Assembly (NCBI RefSeq): GCF_030656345.1
Contig: NZ_JAUSNR010000026.1
Coordinates: forward strand, 367,088 to 431,087
DNA length: 64,000 nucleotides
Origin: Pseudotabrizicola sp.
GTDB lineage: Bacteria > Pseudomonadota > Alphaproteobacteria > Rhodobacterales > Rhodobacteraceae
Reading direction: 5' to 3'
Under the pieces are notes generated by a model. It searched no databases, was not told the origin of the DNA, and worked only from the letters and a program-made list of their open reading frames with translations. This document shows positions 37,831 to 45,851 of this stretch, piece after piece (position 1 is the first letter of the stretch; every line of letters begins with the position of its first letter). The translations under genes were made by a program, and so were the position numbers.

Positions 37831-38118
37831 CTAAGGGAATGCCACAGACACTAGTCGAACGGCGATTGGCACGATTTGCAGCGCAGTTCCGCCCGCGATG
37901 AACAGCAAGCCGCGCCGCGCCCCGCGAGATGACGCAAGCAAGTTCTGCACCATAGGCATCTGGAGATTTTCTTCGTCGGTTTCGCCCGCCAAGCGCGAAA
38001 CTCCGATATGGACTGCGTCGGCATCCTTCAAAATGACGGCGCGGGCAGTGATCCAAGCGCCGATCAGGGTTATCGTCAATCCCAAGCCCGTAAGGATGTC
38101 CGAAGTCACGTTTTCCAT
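37831..38118 (-). CDS. small two-helix membrane protein, unknown function
   Basis: 95 residues. One helix runs LTGLGLTITLIGAWITARAVIL near the N-terminus (quoted part LTGLGLTITLIGAW) and one at the C-terminus (GLLFIAGGTALQIVPIAV), joined by a charged loop with ETDEENLQM. A GAAGG sequence stands before the ATG. Base composition is less GC-rich than neighbours, and it sits between yaeQ and tRNA-Glu, where acquired DNA often lies. No family recognised; the coding call rests on clean membrane topology and initiation signal. Confidence 0.6.
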   Translation of the reverse strand: MENVTSDILTGLGLTITLIGAWITARAVILKDADAVHIGVSRLAGETDEENLQMPMVQNLLASSRGARRGLLFIAGGTALQIVPIAVRLVSVAFP

Positions 38119-38234
38119 GAAAAGCCTTCAAGCTGCGTCGCGGCTGTGATTGGGTATTTCGCTGCTGTGGTGGCCACGGTAGATCGGTTTGAAACCGAAT
38201 GCGCCAGAATTTTCCTACCCGCTTGAAGGAAAAG

Positions 38235-38309
38235 TGGCAGCCCGTAGGGGAGTCGAACCCCTCTTCCCAGGTTGAAAACCTGGTGTCCTAACCGATAGAC
38301 GAACGGGCC
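38235..38309 (-). tRNA. tRNA-Glu (anticodon TTC)
   Basis: 75 bases including an encoded CCA. Read on the minus strand, acceptor GGCCCGT pairs with ACGGGCT, the D-loop contains CGGTTAGGAC, the anticodon stem CCAGG/CCTGG holds loop TTTTCAA with anticodon TTC, and the T-arm is GGGGTTCGACTCCCC. All four stems close, so it should be functional. It reads GAA and GAG. Confidence 0.96.
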
Positions 38310-38385
38310 ACTGGCGGGGTGAATAGGGCAGCGGGCGGCAGCGCGCAAGGGGAAAAATGACGCGCCGCCGCCGATGCCAGAGCGG

Positions 38386-39186
38386 TCAGCCGTCGATGCG
38401 TTTGGCCATGATCGCGATGGCCTGCTGGTACACCGTGGCCGCATTCCACTGCTGGATCACGGCAAAGTTCGGCTCGCCTTCCTGATAGCCCGCACCGGGG
38501 CGCCAGCCCTTTTGCCGCAGGAAATTCGCGGTCGAGGCCATGGCGTCGGTCAGGTTGTTCAGATCGACCTTGCCGTCGCCATTGCCGTCCACGCCGTAAA
38601 TCAGCGCATTGCCGGGCAGGAACTGGGTGTGGCCCCATTCACCATGCTTGGCCCCCACGGTTGACGCCGTGATCGCGCCCTCATCCACCAGCTTCAGCGC
38701 GCCGATCAGATGGGGTCGGAAAAACGCGCTGCGCCGGCAGTCATAGGTCAGCGTGGCGATGGCCGACACGATGTTGGTGTCGCCCATGAACCCGCCAAAG
38801 CCGGTTTCCATGCCGTGGATCGCCACCAGCACCCCGGCAGGCACGCCATAGCGCTGCTCGATCGCGGCAAACAGGTTGGCATTCTTGGCTTTGCGCTGCT
38901 TGCCTTGGCGGACGATGGTATCGGCCCCGCGCACCTCCATGAACTTGTCCAGCGTGTAGCGAAAGCTGCGCTGGTTGCGGTCCGCGCCGATGGTGGCGCT
39001 GGAATAGCTGGTGCCCATCAACGCCGCCAGACCGCGCTGGCCCACACCTTCGGCCCGGGCTTCAGCCGCCATTTCGGCCTTCCAGGCCTCATACCGGCCA
39101 CCTGTATCGGAACAAAACGCGGCCTGAGAGGCCGAGGCGAAAACGGAAAACCCAATGACAAGAGAGAAAGATTTCAGGAAAGACAT
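38386..39186 (-). CDS. lytic murein transglycosylase, MltB type
   Basis: Periplasmic peptidoglycan-cleaving enzyme, 266 residues, with a signal peptide ending near SQAA (residue 22). The SLT-2 domain carries the catalytic Glu in AIHGMETGFGGFMG (about 128) and GEWGHTQFLPGNA further on. An EF-hand-like loop VDGNGDGKVDL is typical of MltB and may bind calcium. There is no lipobox, so it is probably soluble, and no peptidoglycan-binding domain follows, unlike longer homologues. Confidence 0.9.
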   Translation of the reverse strand: MSFLKSFSLVIGFSVFASASQAAFCSDTGGRYEAWKAEMAAEARAEGVGQRGLAALMGTSYSSATIGADRNQRSFRYTLDKFMEVRGADTIVRQGKQRKAKNANLFAAIEQRYGVPAGVLVAIHGMETGFGGFMGDTNIVSAIATLTYDCRRSAFFRPHLIGALKLVDEGAITASTVGAKHGEWGHTQFLPGNALIYGVDGNGDGKVDLNNLTDAMASTANFLRQKGWRPGAGYQEGEPNFAVIQQWNAATVYQQAIAIMAKRIDG

Positions 39187-39307
39187 GCATACGCTCCGGG
39201 ATAAAGAATTGCCCGCAGTGTAGTCAGGCCCCGACCCGGATCAAGCGAATGCTGGCCCGGGGCTCGGCAGGGGCTGTCAAGTTTGCGTCAGAACGGGTGG
39301 CTGCGGA

Positions 39308-39574
39308 TCAGGCCGCAGGGCCGGGCTTGCCGGTGCTGGCCGCTTCCAGCGCGGCAATCCGCGCCTCCAGCGCCGCATTTTCTTCGCGCGCCTTCACCGC
39401 CATGGCGCGCACCGCGTCAAATTCTTCCCGCGTGACGAAGTCGCGATCCGCCAGCCAGCGGTCGATCAGGCCCTTCATCGCCGTTTCCGCCTCGGTCTTG
39501 GCCCCTTGCGCCACGCCCATGGCATTGGTCATCAGATGGCTGAGGTCGTCGAAGATCTTGTTGCGGCTTTGCAT
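39308..39574 (-). CDS. ubiK: UbiK-type accessory factor (BMFP domain)
   Basis: 88-residue helical coiled-coil protein. The start MQSRNKIFDDLSHLMTNAMG and the segment DFVTREEFDAVRAMAVKARE (each quoted at most 20 long) are the signature of the BMFP/UbiK family, which helps assemble the aerobic ubiquinone-synthesis complex and can act on membranes. The ATG at 39574 is chosen because the earlier in-frame start adds unrelated Arg/Gly residues. It is divergent from lgt. Confidence 0.88.
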   Translation of the reverse strand: MQSRNKIFDDLSHLMTNAMGVAQGAKTEAETAMKGLIDRWLADRDFVTREEFDAVRAMAVKAREENAALEARIAALEAASTGKPGPAA

Positions 39575-39622
39575 GGCGCTGGTCCTTATGCTGACATGTC
39601 CCTTATATGGCCCCGCGCCGCC

Positions 39623-39725
39623 GCGCCGCAAGACGGCGCGGCAGATTGAGCAGCAGGGGCGCGCCGCAAGACGGTGCGGCAGATTGAACGGTAGGCGCGC
39701 GCCGCAAGACGGTGCGGCAGATTGA
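39623..39725. repeat. three tandem 38-bp repeats
   Basis: Copies start at 39623, 39661 and 39699; the first 27 bases of each are identical except for one C/T change and contain GCCGC-AAGACGGT-GCGGC, a small hairpin, then AGATTGA. The array fills much of the region between ubiK and lgt. It could be three protein-binding sites, or a slipped-strand array with no role. Confidence 0.85.
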
Positions 39726-39811
39726 GCCGACCCGGTGTCTCAACACAGCACCGCTCATTGACAAGTCGGCCCCACCTGCCGACAACGCGGGGGTCCGTCA
39801 GCCGAGGTGTC

Positions 39812-40687
39812 ATGTCCTATATTCCGTTCCCGCAGATCTCGCCCGAGATCTTTGCCATCGATCTTTTCGGCATGACCTTCGCGCTGCGCTGGTATGCGGT
39901 GGCCTATATCGTCGGGCTGATCGGCGGCTGGCGGCTGGTGCTGGACACGCAAAAGCGCGGCCACCTGTGGAACGGCCCCCCGCCGATGACCGCTGATCAG
40001 GTCGAGCGTCTGCTGACATGGGTGATCCTAGGGGTGATTCTGGGCGGGCGCTTCGGCTTTGTGCTGTTCTATCAGCCGGGGTTCTATCTGCAGAACCCCG
40101 GGGCAATCCTGCGGGTGTGGGAAGGCGGCATGTCCTTCCACGGCGGGTTCCTTGGCGTCGTGGTGGCGGGCATGATCTTTTGCCGCCGCGAAGGCATCCC
40201 GATGCTTAAGGCCGCCGATGTCATGGCGCTTGCCGCGCCCCTGGGCCTGTTTCTGGGCCGGGTGGCCAATTTCATCAATGCCGAGCTGTGGGGCCGCCCC
40301 ACCACCATGCCATGGGGCGTCGCCTTTCCCGGCGATGCCGCACAGACCTGCCCCGGTGTGGCAGGCATCTGCGCGCGCCACCCCAGCCAGCTGTATGAGG
40401 CGCTGCTCGAAGGGCTTCTGCTGGGCGCGGTCCTGCTGTGGCTGGCCTACCGACGCGGCTGGCTGAAATGGCCGGGCGCGCTGACCGGGCTGTTTGTGGC
40501 CGGCTATGGCGCAGCGCGGTTTGCGGTGGAATTCGTGCGCCAGCCCGATGCGCAGTTCATCACCGACGGCAACCCGCTGGGCCTTGCCCTGCAGGTTGGT
40601 GGCTACGGGCTCACCATGGGGCAGATCCTGTCGCTGCCGATGGTCGCGGTGGGGATCTGGCTGATCTTGCGCGCGCGGCCTGCATGA
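39812..40687 (+). CDS. lgt: prolipoprotein diacylglyceryl transferase
   Basis: Inner-membrane enzyme that transfers diacylglycerol from phosphatidylglycerol to the lipobox Cys of prolipoproteins. 291 residues with seven hydrophobic segments. The Lgt signature [16 protein letters not shown] is near residue 147, and HGGFLG (essential His) near 107. GAGG precedes the ATG. The 3' end overlaps the next gene (ATGA). It would process the lipoprotein encoded at 1027-1740. Confidence 0.96.
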   Translation: MSYIPFPQISPEIFAIDLFGMTFALRWYAVAYIVGLIGGWRLVLDTQKRGHLWNGPPPMTADQVERLLTWVILGVILGGRFGFVLFYQPGFYLQNPGAILRVWEGGMSFHGGFLGVVVAGMIFCRREGIPMLKAADVMALAAPLGLFLGRVANFINAELWGRPTTMPWGVAFPGDAAQTCPGVAGICARHPSQLYEALLEGLLLGAVLLWLAYRRGWLKWPGALTGLFVAGYGAARFAVEFVRQPDAQFITDGNPLGLALQVGGYGLTMGQILSLPMVAVGIWLILRARPA

Positions 40688-41754
40688 CGGAACCCGCCGG
40701 AACAGCACTGGGCCGGATCATCGCCGCGCGGATCGCGGCCACGGGGCCGGTCACGCTGGCCGAATATATGGCCGAGTGCCTTTTGCATCCCGAGCATGGT
40801 TACTACACCACCCGCACCCCGTTTGGTGCCGCGGGCGATTTCACCACCGCGCCAGAGATCAGCCAGATGTTTGGCGAGCTTTTGGGCCTGTGCCTTGCCC
40901 AGATCTGGCTTGATCAGGGCGCACCCGGCACCTTTACGCTGGCCGAGCTTGGCCCCGGTCGCGGCACCCTGATGGCCGATGTGCTGCGCGCCACCCGGGC
41001 CGTGCCGGGCTTTCACACGGGCGCGCAGGTGCTGCTGGTCGAGGCGTCGCCTGCGCTGCGCCGCGAACAGCGGGCACGGCTGGCCCCGTATCAGATCAGC
41101 CATACCGACAGCATTGACGCCCTGCCCGACCAACCGCTGTTCCTGCTGGCCAATGAATTCTTCGACGCCCTTCCGATCCGCCAGTTCCAGTTCGACGGCA
41201 CCCATTGGCGCGAACGGCTGGTCGGGCTGCAGGATGGGCAACTGTCCTTCGGCCTGTCCGATCCGCTGCCCCTGCCCTTCACCGCCCCGGCCTTTCAGAA
41301 CCCCATACCGGGCCGCGTGGTCGAGGTCTGCCCGGCAGCCCAGCCCATCGCCCAGACCATCGGCCAGCGCATCGCCACGCAGGGCGGGGCTGCGCTGATC
41401 GTCGATTACGGCGGATGGCGTTCGGCGGGCGATACGTTTCAGGCCATGCGCGCCCATGGCTTTGCCGACCCGCTGGCCGAACCGGGACAGGCCGACCTGA
41501 CCGCGCATGTGGATTTTGAGGCTTTGGCGGCCCATGCCGCCCTACCCCACGCGCTCTCTGAACAGGGGCCGTTCCTGTCGCGGCTTGGCATCGATGCCCG
41601 CGCCGCCCGGCTTGCCCGGTCGCTCACCGGCGAGGGTCTGCAATCGCACGTTGCCGCGCATCGGCGCTTGACCCACCCGCAGGAAATGGGTTCGGTGTTC
41701 AAAGTGCTGGGGCTTTACCCCCCCGGCAGCCCCCCACCACCGGGATTTGCCTGA
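40684..41754 (+). CDS. MidA/NDUFAF7-family SAM-dependent methyltransferase
   Basis: 356 residues. The family start [25 protein letters not shown] (quoted by HPEHGYYTT and [10 protein letters not shown]) is followed by the SAM motif [15 protein letters not shown] near residue 88 and [12 protein letters not shown] near 152. In mitochondria the homologue NDUFAF7 methylates an arginine of complex I, so a role in respiratory assembly is plausible. Start is the ATG overlapping the lgt stop. Confidence 0.9.
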   Translation: MTEPAGTALGRIIAARIAATGPVTLAEYMAECLLHPEHGYYTTRTPFGAAGDFTTAPEISQMFGELLGLCLAQIWLDQGAPGTFTLAELGPGRGTLMADVLRATRAVPGFHTGAQVLLVEASPALRREQRARLAPYQISHTDSIDALPDQPLFLLANEFFDALPIRQFQFDGTHWRERLVGLQDGQLSFGLSDPLPLPFTAPAFQNPIPGRVVEVCPAAQPIAQTIGQRIATQGGAALIVDYGGWRSAGDTFQAMRAHGFADPLAEPGQADLTAHVDFEALAAHAALPHALSEQGPFLSRLGIDARAARLARSLTGEGLQSHVAAHRRLTHPQEMGSVFKVLGLYPPGSPPPPGFA

Positions 41755-41770
41755 CAAGATGATTGATTGA

Positions 41771-42523
41771 ATGACTTTGGCCCCCATCACCTCTGACGCG
41801 CTGCCGGTCCGGCACGGTTTCTTCACCCGCAAGGGCGGGGCATCTTCGGGCATCTTCGCCGGGCTGAACTGCGGCGCAGGATCAACCGATCTGTCGGATG
41901 CGGTGGCGATCAATCGTGCCCGGGTGGCGGCCGCAATGGATGTGCCGCTGGACCATCTCGTCGGCGTGCATCAGGTGCATTCGGCCGATGTGGTCACGGT
42001 AACCGGCCCCCTGCCCGTCCGCCCGCATGCCGATGCGCTGGTTACCGCCACGCCCGGCGTCGCCCTGTCGGTACTGGCCGCCGATTGCCAGCCGGTGCTG
42101 TTTGCCGATGCCCGCGCGCAGGTGATCGGGGCTGCACACGCCGGTTGGCGCGGGGCCATGGGCGGAGTGCTGGAAGCCACGCTTGACGCGATGGAGGCTT
42201 TGGGTGCCCTGCGCGCCAACATCGCCGCCGTGATCGGCCCCTGCATCAGCCAGCGCGCCTATGAGGTCGGGCCGGAGTTTTTTGAAAGCTTCATCGCTGA
42301 AGACCCTGCCAACAGCCGGTTTTTCGCCAATGGCCCCGGCGACCGGATGTTGTTTGACCTGCCAAACTTTGGCCTGCACCGTCTGCGCAGCGCCGGGGTG
42401 GGCCATGCGGAATGGACCCGGCACTGCACCTATCACGATGCCGAAAGGTTCTTCTCCTTCCGCCGCACCACCCATGCCGGCGAGGCGGATTACGGCCGGC
42501 TGATCTCGGTGATCCGGCTTTAG
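41771..42523 (+). CDS. pgeF: peptidoglycan editing factor PgeF (laccase-domain family)
   Basis: 250 residues. The three zinc/copper-site elements are visible: HQVHSADV (near 72), ADCQPVLFAD (near 107) and HAGWRGAMGG (near 124). In E. coli the homologue removes wrongly incorporated amino acids from peptidoglycan precursors; related proteins also show purine-nucleoside activity. Third gene of lgt-midA-pgeF, 16 bases after the methyltransferase. The ribosome site is weak. Confidence 0.92.
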   Translation: MTLAPITSDALPVRHGFFTRKGGASSGIFAGLNCGAGSTDLSDAVAINRARVAAAMDVPLDHLVGVHQVHSADVVTVTGPLPVRPHADALVTATPGVALSVLAADCQPVLFADARAQVIGAAHAGWRGAMGGVLEATLDAMEALGALRANIAAVIGPCISQRAYEVGPEFFESFIAEDPANSRFFANGPGDRMLFDLPNFGLHRLRSAGVGHAEWTRHCTYHDAERFFSFRRTTHAGEADYGRLISVIRL

Positions 42524-42777
42524 GGTTCGGTCCGGCAGATGCAGCAGGAATGTGGCCGTTTCTGGCGCAGCGCGTGGAAACAATGCCGCCGGTTTTGCTC
42601 GGATTGTCGCGAAATCACGATGTTTCAAGCGGTTAGCAAAGCAGACAATGCAACACATTTGCCGCTGTCCTGCCCGGCCCGACCACAATCTTTCACAGAT
42701 CACGCCCCGACCCTGCCCCAAAGCCGGGTCAGATTGGCTTCAGGTTCGAATGCTTCAAGCACCAAGGGACAGTGACC

Positions 42778-42924
42778 ATGAAAAAAGAACGCCGCTGGCT
42801 GAAATCCGCAATTGCCGCAAGTCTTGACCCGCAGGTCGCGATGCCATGGGCCCGCAGCGCCCGCCGCAAGCCCGAGGCGTTGAAAGCGAGCGGTACCAAA
42901 CCCCGCGCAATCGCCGCGCGCTGA
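42778..42924 (+). CDS. 48-residue basic protein of unknown function
   Basis: Short frame starting MKKERRWLKSAIAAS and ending KPRAIAAR; 14 of 48 residues are Lys or Arg. AAGGGA stands eight bases before the ATG, and the frame is followed 16 bases later by a perfect terminator, so this is a complete small transcription unit. The segment AMPWARSARRKPEALK recalls a conserved short protein of Rhodobacteraceae, from memory only. It has no signal or membrane helix; nucleic-acid or ribosome binding is a guess from charge. Confidence 0.7.
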   Translation: MKKERRWLKSAIAASLDPQVAMPWARSARRKPEALKASGTKPRAIAAR

Positions 42925-42940
42925 GCGAATCGAACTGCAA

Positions 42941-42973
42941 GCAAACGGGCCGCGCATTGCGCGGCCCGTTTGC
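42941..42973 (+). terminator. strong intrinsic terminator
   Basis: Perfect 15-base stem GCAAACGGGCCGCGC/GCGCGGCCCGTTTGC with a three-base loop, followed by GTTTGTCT. It closes the small gene before it. Confidence 0.88.
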
Positions 42974-43244
42974 GTTTGTCTGTGCAGACAGGATAGGTCC
43001 GCTGCAGCGATTGTCTTTTTTAAACCATATTTTAACGGTCATCGTTGCCCCCGGCGCAACAATCGGACCCGCTGCCAGCGATAAGTGAAAAATCCGGGCC
43101 AATGCCAGAAAATGTTTGACGAAGCGCCGGATTTTGGCCATGTTTCCAACATAACGATCTACCACCGAATGGTGGACTGGTTCACGGTGTAAGACCGTCG
43201 CGACTGCGATGGCAGCGAAAACCAGAACGGTCGTTGCTTTGGCA
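42974..43244. other. gene-free stretch
   Basis: No convincing coding frame. AT-richer than its surroundings, with short local repeats (ACGGT/ACCGT). It lies between two terminators, so a small RNA could be made here, but no promoter or known RNA family was recognised. Confidence 0.4.
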
Positions 43245-43290
43245 AAAGCGGTCCCGGTGCTCCTCTGGCACGATAACGGGGCCGCTTTTT
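43245..43290. terminator. two-way terminator downstream of lrp
   Basis: Stem AAAGCGG-CCCG/CGGG-CCGCTTT around a long loop, with TTTTT on the plus side and TTTT on the minus side. It probably ends the lrp-type gene transcript and anything read from the left. Confidence 0.65.
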
Positions 43291-43322
43291 GCGTTCCGGC
43301 CCCCAGACGCCCAGACCCGCCG

Positions 43323-43823
43323 TCAGGCCGTCCGCGCCAGCCGCGCTTCCAGCACATCGAACGGCACGCCGGGGTCATCCTTGGCGCAGCGGATCACCAG
43401 ACTGGTTTTCACATTGGCCACATTCTCGGCCTTCAGCAGATCGCCGGTCAGAAAACTTTGGAACGACGACAGGTCCGGGGCCACGCATTTCAGAATGAAA
43501 TCGATCTCGCCGTTCAGCATATGGCATTCGCGCACCAGCGGCCAGGCGCGGCAGCGCGCCTCAAACGTCGCCAGATCGGCCTCGGCCTGACTTTGCAGCC
43601 GCACCATGGCAAAGACCTGCACCTCGAACCCCAGCTCGCGCGCGTCGATATCGGCGTGATAGCCTTTGATGTACCCCGCCTCTTCCAGCGTGCGCACCCG
43701 GCGCAGGCAGGGCGGGGCCGAAATCCCGACCCGCTTGGCCAGTTCCACATTGGTCATCCGCCCGTCAGCCTGCAATTCCGCCAGAATCTGACGGTCGATC
43801 GGATCAAGCTTTGACACGGCCAT
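43323..43823 (-). CDS. Lrp/AsnC-family regulator
   Basis: 166 residues, as usual. An N-terminal helix-turn-helix ([20 protein letters not shown] near 15-35, then [20 protein letters not shown] quoted at 20) precedes the RAM ligand domain with VFAMVRLQ and [20 protein letters not shown] (20). It senses amino acids in the family. It is divergent from trxB; about 190 bases between them may hold control sites for both. Specific targets are unknown. Confidence 0.92.
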   Translation of the reverse strand: MAVSKLDPIDRQILAELQADGRMTNVELAKRVGISAPPCLRRVRTLEEAGYIKGYHADIDARELGFEVQVFAMVRLQSQAEADLATFEARCRAWPLVRECHMLNGEIDFILKCVAPDLSSFQSFLTGDLLKAENVANVKTSLVIRCAKDDPGVPFDVLEARLARTA

Positions 43824-44015
43824 GGGGGTCTCCTTTTGCGCCTATCTAGGCGCGCACCCCGCCTCGCGCAACAATGTTTCAACACCGCGCAGGATTATTT
43901 CACGAATCCACCCGCCAGCAACATGTTTGTGCAATGCAGCCCCCATGCCACGGGGGCTTTCCGCCCCGCCCGCAAGCGCCTATATCAGATCCGCACGAAA
44001 ACGGATGAGGGCACC

Positions 44016-44978
44016 ATGGGCAACACACGGCATACACGCGTTCTGATCATCGGGTCAGGCCCGGCAGGCTACACGGCGGCGGTGTATTCGGCCCGCGCCA
44101 TGCTGAACCCCATTCTGGTGCAGGGCCTGCAACCCGGCGGCCAGCTGACCATCACCACCGAGGTGGAAAACTGGCCCGGCGACACCCATGTGCAAGGCCC
44201 CGATCTGATGGTGCGGATGCAGGATCATGCCACCGCCATGGGAGCCGAGATCATCAGCGATTACATCACCTCGCTCGACCTGTCGCAGCGCCCCTTCGTG
44301 GCAAGCGCCGATTCCGGCACCACCTACACCGCCGACGCGGTGATCCTTGCCACCGGCGCGCAGGCCAAATGGCTGGGCCTGCCGTCGGAAGAGAAGTTCA
44401 AGGGCTTCGGCGTGTCGGCCTGCGCCACCTGCGACGGATTCTTCTATCGCGGCAAAGAGGTGGTGGTGATTGGAGGCGGCAATACAGCGGTGGAAGAGGC
44501 GCTGTTCCTGACCAATTTCGCCACCAAGGTCACGCTGATCCACCGCCGCGATTCGCTTCGGGCCGAGAAAATCATGCAAGACCGCCTGTTCAAGCACCCC
44601 AAGATTGAAATGCTGTGGAACTCCGAGGTGACCGAGATTCTGGGCGACGAAGCCCCCCTCTCCGTCACCGCCGTCCGAACCCGCAATCTGCTGACGGGTG
44701 AGGTCAAGGACGTGCCTTGCCACGGCTTTTTCGTCGCAATCGGCCACGCCCCCGCGTCAGAACTGGTGAAAGACCAGCTGGAGCTGCATTCCGGCGGCTA
44801 TGTCACGGTTGTACCCGGCACCACCCGCACCAGCATTCCCGGCGTCTTCGCGGCGGGTGATCTGACAGATCATGTCTATCGTCAGGCCGTCACCAGCGCG
44901 GGCATGGGCTGCATGGCAGCACTCGACGCCGAGAAGTTCATCGCCGCGCAAGAGGCGATGCTGAAAGCCGCTGAATAG
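44016..44978 (+). CDS. trxB: thioredoxin-disulfide reductase
   Basis: FAD enzyme passing electrons from NADPH to thioredoxin, 320 residues. FAD motif [16 protein letters not shown] near the N-terminus, redox centre CATC (Cys136, Cys139), NADPH motif [13 protein letters not shown] near 154, and the final FAD contact [20 protein letters not shown] (20) near 278. GATGAGG precedes the ATG; the long in-frame upstream extension is not coding. Confidence 0.96.
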   Translation: MGNTRHTRVLIIGSGPAGYTAAVYSARAMLNPILVQGLQPGGQLTITTEVENWPGDTHVQGPDLMVRMQDHATAMGAEIISDYITSLDLSQRPFVASADSGTTYTADAVILATGAQAKWLGLPSEEKFKGFGVSACATCDGFFYRGKEVVVIGGGNTAVEEALFLTNFATKVTLIHRRDSLRAEKIMQDRLFKHPKIEMLWNSEVTEILGDEAPLSVTAVRTRNLLTGEVKDVPCHGFFVAIGHAPASELVKDQLELHSGGYVTVVPGTTRTSIPGVFAAGDLTDHVYRQAVTSAGMGCMAALDAEKFIAAQEAMLKAAE

Positions 44979-44984
44979 ACGCGA

Positions 44985-45560
44985 CTAGTACCGGGTGCGC
45001 GACCGCTCGCGCGAGGGCAGCTCGCCACCGTGATCCAGCGCACCGGACGGCGCGATGTTGCGCGCCTTGTCCGCCATCGCACCCTTGCCGGGGTCGGCCT
45101 CGGGGTCTTGCGGGTGCAGCGGGCCACCTTCTTCCAGCATGGCACTGGCGTCTTCGCCGGACTGTTTGTGCGCCATCGCGCGGTCGGCCAGATCCTTCTG
45201 GCTGGGCGCATCTGCGGCCTCTGCCGCGTCGTCTCCCTTACCGGCCCGGCGCTGCCGTTCCTGCGTCACCAGATCCAGCGCAAGGCCCAGAACCCGGGCC
45301 TTGCCCTCGGTTCCGGCATTCTGGCTGGCGGGGGTAACACCCGACGGGTCCGCCTTGCCGCGCGCTTCGCGGCGCTGACGGTTGGCCAGATCGCGGGCAC
45401 GGTCGCGCCGGTCACGCAGGCGCTGCAACGTGTCGGTCAGCTCGGACTGGCCCAGCTGATCCAGATCGCCGCGCCGCGCGGTTTCAACCAGCTTTGCCTC
45501 TTCCTGATCCAGAAGACGCAGATCATCCGCCGTAAAGGTTTGGGTGTCTTGTGCGCTCAT
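44985..45560 (-). CDS. charged coiled-coil protein of unknown function
   Basis: 191 residues, no signal or membrane helix, rich in Arg, Asp, Glu and Gln. The first half (FTADDLRLLDQEEAKLVE, RLRDRRDRARDLANRQRRE) is predicted coiled coil; the second half is disordered-looking with EDASAMLEEGGPLHPQDPEA. No family recognised beyond a vague likeness to conserved hypothetical proteins of related bacteria. It converges on trxB with six bases between stops. Confidence 0.65.
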   Translation of the reverse strand: MSAQDTQTFTADDLRLLDQEEAKLVETARRGDLDQLGQSELTDTLQRLRDRRDRARDLANRQRREARGKADPSGVTPASQNAGTEGKARVLGLALDLVTQERQRRAGKGDDAAEAADAPSQKDLADRAMAHKQSGEDASAMLEEGGPLHPQDPEADPGKGAMADKARNIAPSGALDHGGELPSRERSRTRY

Positions 45561-45851
45561 GCTGCATCTCCTCCGGTAAACATGTGTGTCTGAACGAACG
45601 CGCAATTCTGCCAAGGGTTCCGCACCCCCAAATCCGGCCCCCGGCAGACCGAAATTACCCAACCACCGGCCCAATGCGAAAAAGGCTTCCGCTTTGCGGC
45701 CTGCATGCAGCATTTTCGCCCTTGTTTGCGGCGTGATACCCTGTTTCGCTTGAATTGCGCCGCAATGGCACGCTACAGCCCCGCGCGAATGGTCCGCCCG
45801 AACAATGGGGTGACCCCTCGTCCGGCTGTGCATTTGAAAGGCCTGTATCTG

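Noticed and set aside
39623..39725. CRISPR array
   Set aside because: Only three units with 11-base spacers that are far too short, and no cas genes nearby; a plain tandem repeat fits better.
42974..43290. Possible small RNA between the 48-residue gene and lrp
   Set aside because: The terminator at its right end is equally explained as the two-way end of the lrp gene, and no promoter or conserved structure was evident.
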